A DNA stretch of 11,665 nucleotides from assembly GCA_013813945.1 (NCBI GenBank), contig JACCQV010000229.1, forward strand, positions 1-11,665, in the 5' to 3' direction. Positions 11,408 through 11,665 of this stretch are shown here, piece after piece (positions within the stretch are counted from its first letter, which is position 1; each line of letters starts with the position of its first letter). The notes under the pieces are model-generated. The model saw only the letters and a program-made list of their open reading frames with translations. It made no database searches and was not told the origin of the DNA. The translations under genes were made by a program, and so were the position numbers. Source of the DNA: Deltaproteobacteria bacterium. Its GTDB lineage: Bacteria; Myxococcota_A; Polyangia; Haliangiales; Haliangiaceae.

Positions 11408-11478
11408 TGCCACTGAGAGGATTCGAACCTCTGCCATCAACCTTCGCAAAGTTGTGTCCCGGTCCTCGGACCAGTGGC
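11408..11478 (-). tRNA. tRNA-Arg(GCG), rare anticodon
   Basis: Perfect acceptor GCCACTG/CAGTGGC, A73. The anticodon loop TTGCGAA sits on CAACT/GGTTG, giving anticodon GCG. T-arm AGAGG/CCTCT with loop TTCGAAT. The D-arm GTCC/GGAC (loop with GG) starts immediately after the acceptor, without U8-A9. Bacteria normally read CGC with ACG (inosine), so a GCG anticodon is unusual. Confidence 0.75.
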
Positions 11479-11484
11479 GTTATG

Positions 11485-11609
11485 AACACGTGGCCGGAGT
11501 TGCACCGGCATTCGCTGGTCCCGATAACCGTCGCGCGTCGGCCCGACACATCGGGCGAGGTGCTGCACGAAGCCATATACCGGCTGTCCTGCTGTTGGAC
11601 GACACGTGC
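11485..11609 (-). tRNA. Oversize tRNA-like unit, TGCAA T-loop, expanded anticodon loop
   Basis: Acceptor GCACGTG/CACGTGT (G1-U72); D-stem GTCC/GGAC with loop AACAGCA (AG type); T-arm GCCGG/CCGGC with loop TGCAACT. The strand right after A26, GCCGG, pairs with CCAGC before the variable loop (one C-A), making an anticodon stem whose loop is about 61 nt. Inside is a perfect hairpin (11541-11556). Joining T32 to the last six loop bases (TCGGGA) would recreate the Pro loop TTCGGGA; alternatively GGTATAT after AGCC offers UAU. An intervening sequence is one reading; a broken gene is another. Confidence 0.45.
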
Positions 11610-11612
11610 TCG

Positions 11613-11665
11613 CGGAACGCATAGGAGTTGAACCCGGCCCCCCGAGGGGCATCCCGTTCTCGAGA
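11613..11665 (-). tRNA. tRNA-Ser(CGA), 3' part only (cut by window edge)
   Basis: From the right edge the minus strand reads a loop CTCGAGA, then the 3' anticodon strand ACGGG, a long variable arm with CCCC/GGGG stem (class II, expected for Ser), T-loop TTCAACT and G73, the Ser discriminator. The T-stem is poor, with only three good pairs. The 5' half lies outside the window. No CCA. Confidence 0.6.

Larger units (their letters stand above)
9147..11665 (-). other. tRNA array: 20 tRNA or tRNA-like units on one strand, with an embedded HNH gene
   Basis: All units point the same way; the array continues past the right edge, where a Ser unit is cut. Most spacers are 1-18 nt, the shortest being 1 nt (10784) and 2 nt (10862-10863). 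Five units encode CCA (those at 9301, 9461, 10343, 10697 and 10785); the others need CCA-adding enzyme. Nine units have a TGCRA T-loop, eleven a normal TTCRA T-loop. The order in transcription is Ser, oversize unit, Arg(GCG), Trp, Pro, Arg(UCU, oversize), oversize unit, Ile, His, Tyr, Met, three Leu-type, HNH gene, Gln, Ala, Asp, Cys, Val, Arg(CCG). The array promoter must lie outside the window. Confidence 0.85.

Noticed and set aside
9147..11665. Prophage or integrative element
   Set aside because: No integrase, structural, replication or att-like duplication is visible in the window; only the tRNA content hints at it.

Overview
The window is GC-rich bacterial DNA. Its gene set points to a myxobacterium-like (Myxococcota / former Deltaproteobacteria) chromosome: a multi-PEGA outer-membrane protein, a PafA-type phosphatase lipoprotein, a TerB-like protein and several genes with leaderless-looking promoters. 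That placement is an inference from gene content and composition; no taxonomic marker is present.

Left part (1-9146), mostly chromosomal-type genes. On the minus strand, an AidB-like acyl-CoA dehydrogenase runs off the left edge; divergent from it is rsmE (16S rRNA m3U1498 methyltransferase). Next come a secreted six-PEGA-repeat protein with a C-terminal beta-barrel-like domain (minus) and uppP (undecaprenyl-diphosphatase, minus). A small lipoprotein (plus) converges with and overlaps an FKBP-type prolyl isomerase (minus), which sits just downstream of a ComF-family phosphoribosyltransferase (minus). An AlkB-like 2-oxoglutarate dioxygenase (plus) converges with and overlaps an alkaline-phosphatase-superfamily lipoprotein (minus). 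A TerB-like protein (plus) closes this part. Many of these genes lack a Shine-Dalgarno and instead carry a TANNNT box 6 or 8 nt before the start codon, which suggests leaderless transcription.

Right part (9147-11665), the unusual part. It is a dense tRNA array, entirely on the minus strand, with 20 recognisable tRNA or tRNA-like units, interrupted only by an HNH endonuclease gene and a few hairpins. Transcription would run from the right edge toward the TerB-like gene. Readable anticodons cover Ser, Arg (three), Trp, Pro, Ile, His, Tyr, Met, three Leu-type, Gln, Ala, Asp, Cys and Val. Many amino-acid identity elements are kept: U73 in Cys, G73 in Asp, Trp and Ser, C73 in His, G3-U70 in Ala, C1-G72 in Pro, and long variable arms in Tyr and Ser.

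The array mixes two tRNA architectures. Eleven units have the normal T-loop (TTCRA), and where the D-loop can be read it carries GG. Nine units have a T-loop reading TGCRA, so G replaces the universal U/pseudouridine 55; in eight of these nine the D-loop carries AG and no GG, and in the ninth it is ambiguous. This looks like a coordinated replacement of the G18-psi55 elbow contact. In addition, three units are oversized (about 107-125 nt) with extra sequence in the anticodon region. Two of these share a near-identical 20-nt block directly after the D-arm. Three neighbouring units put Leu anticodons on one short-variable-arm body. Together these make the array the candidate for an undescribed system.
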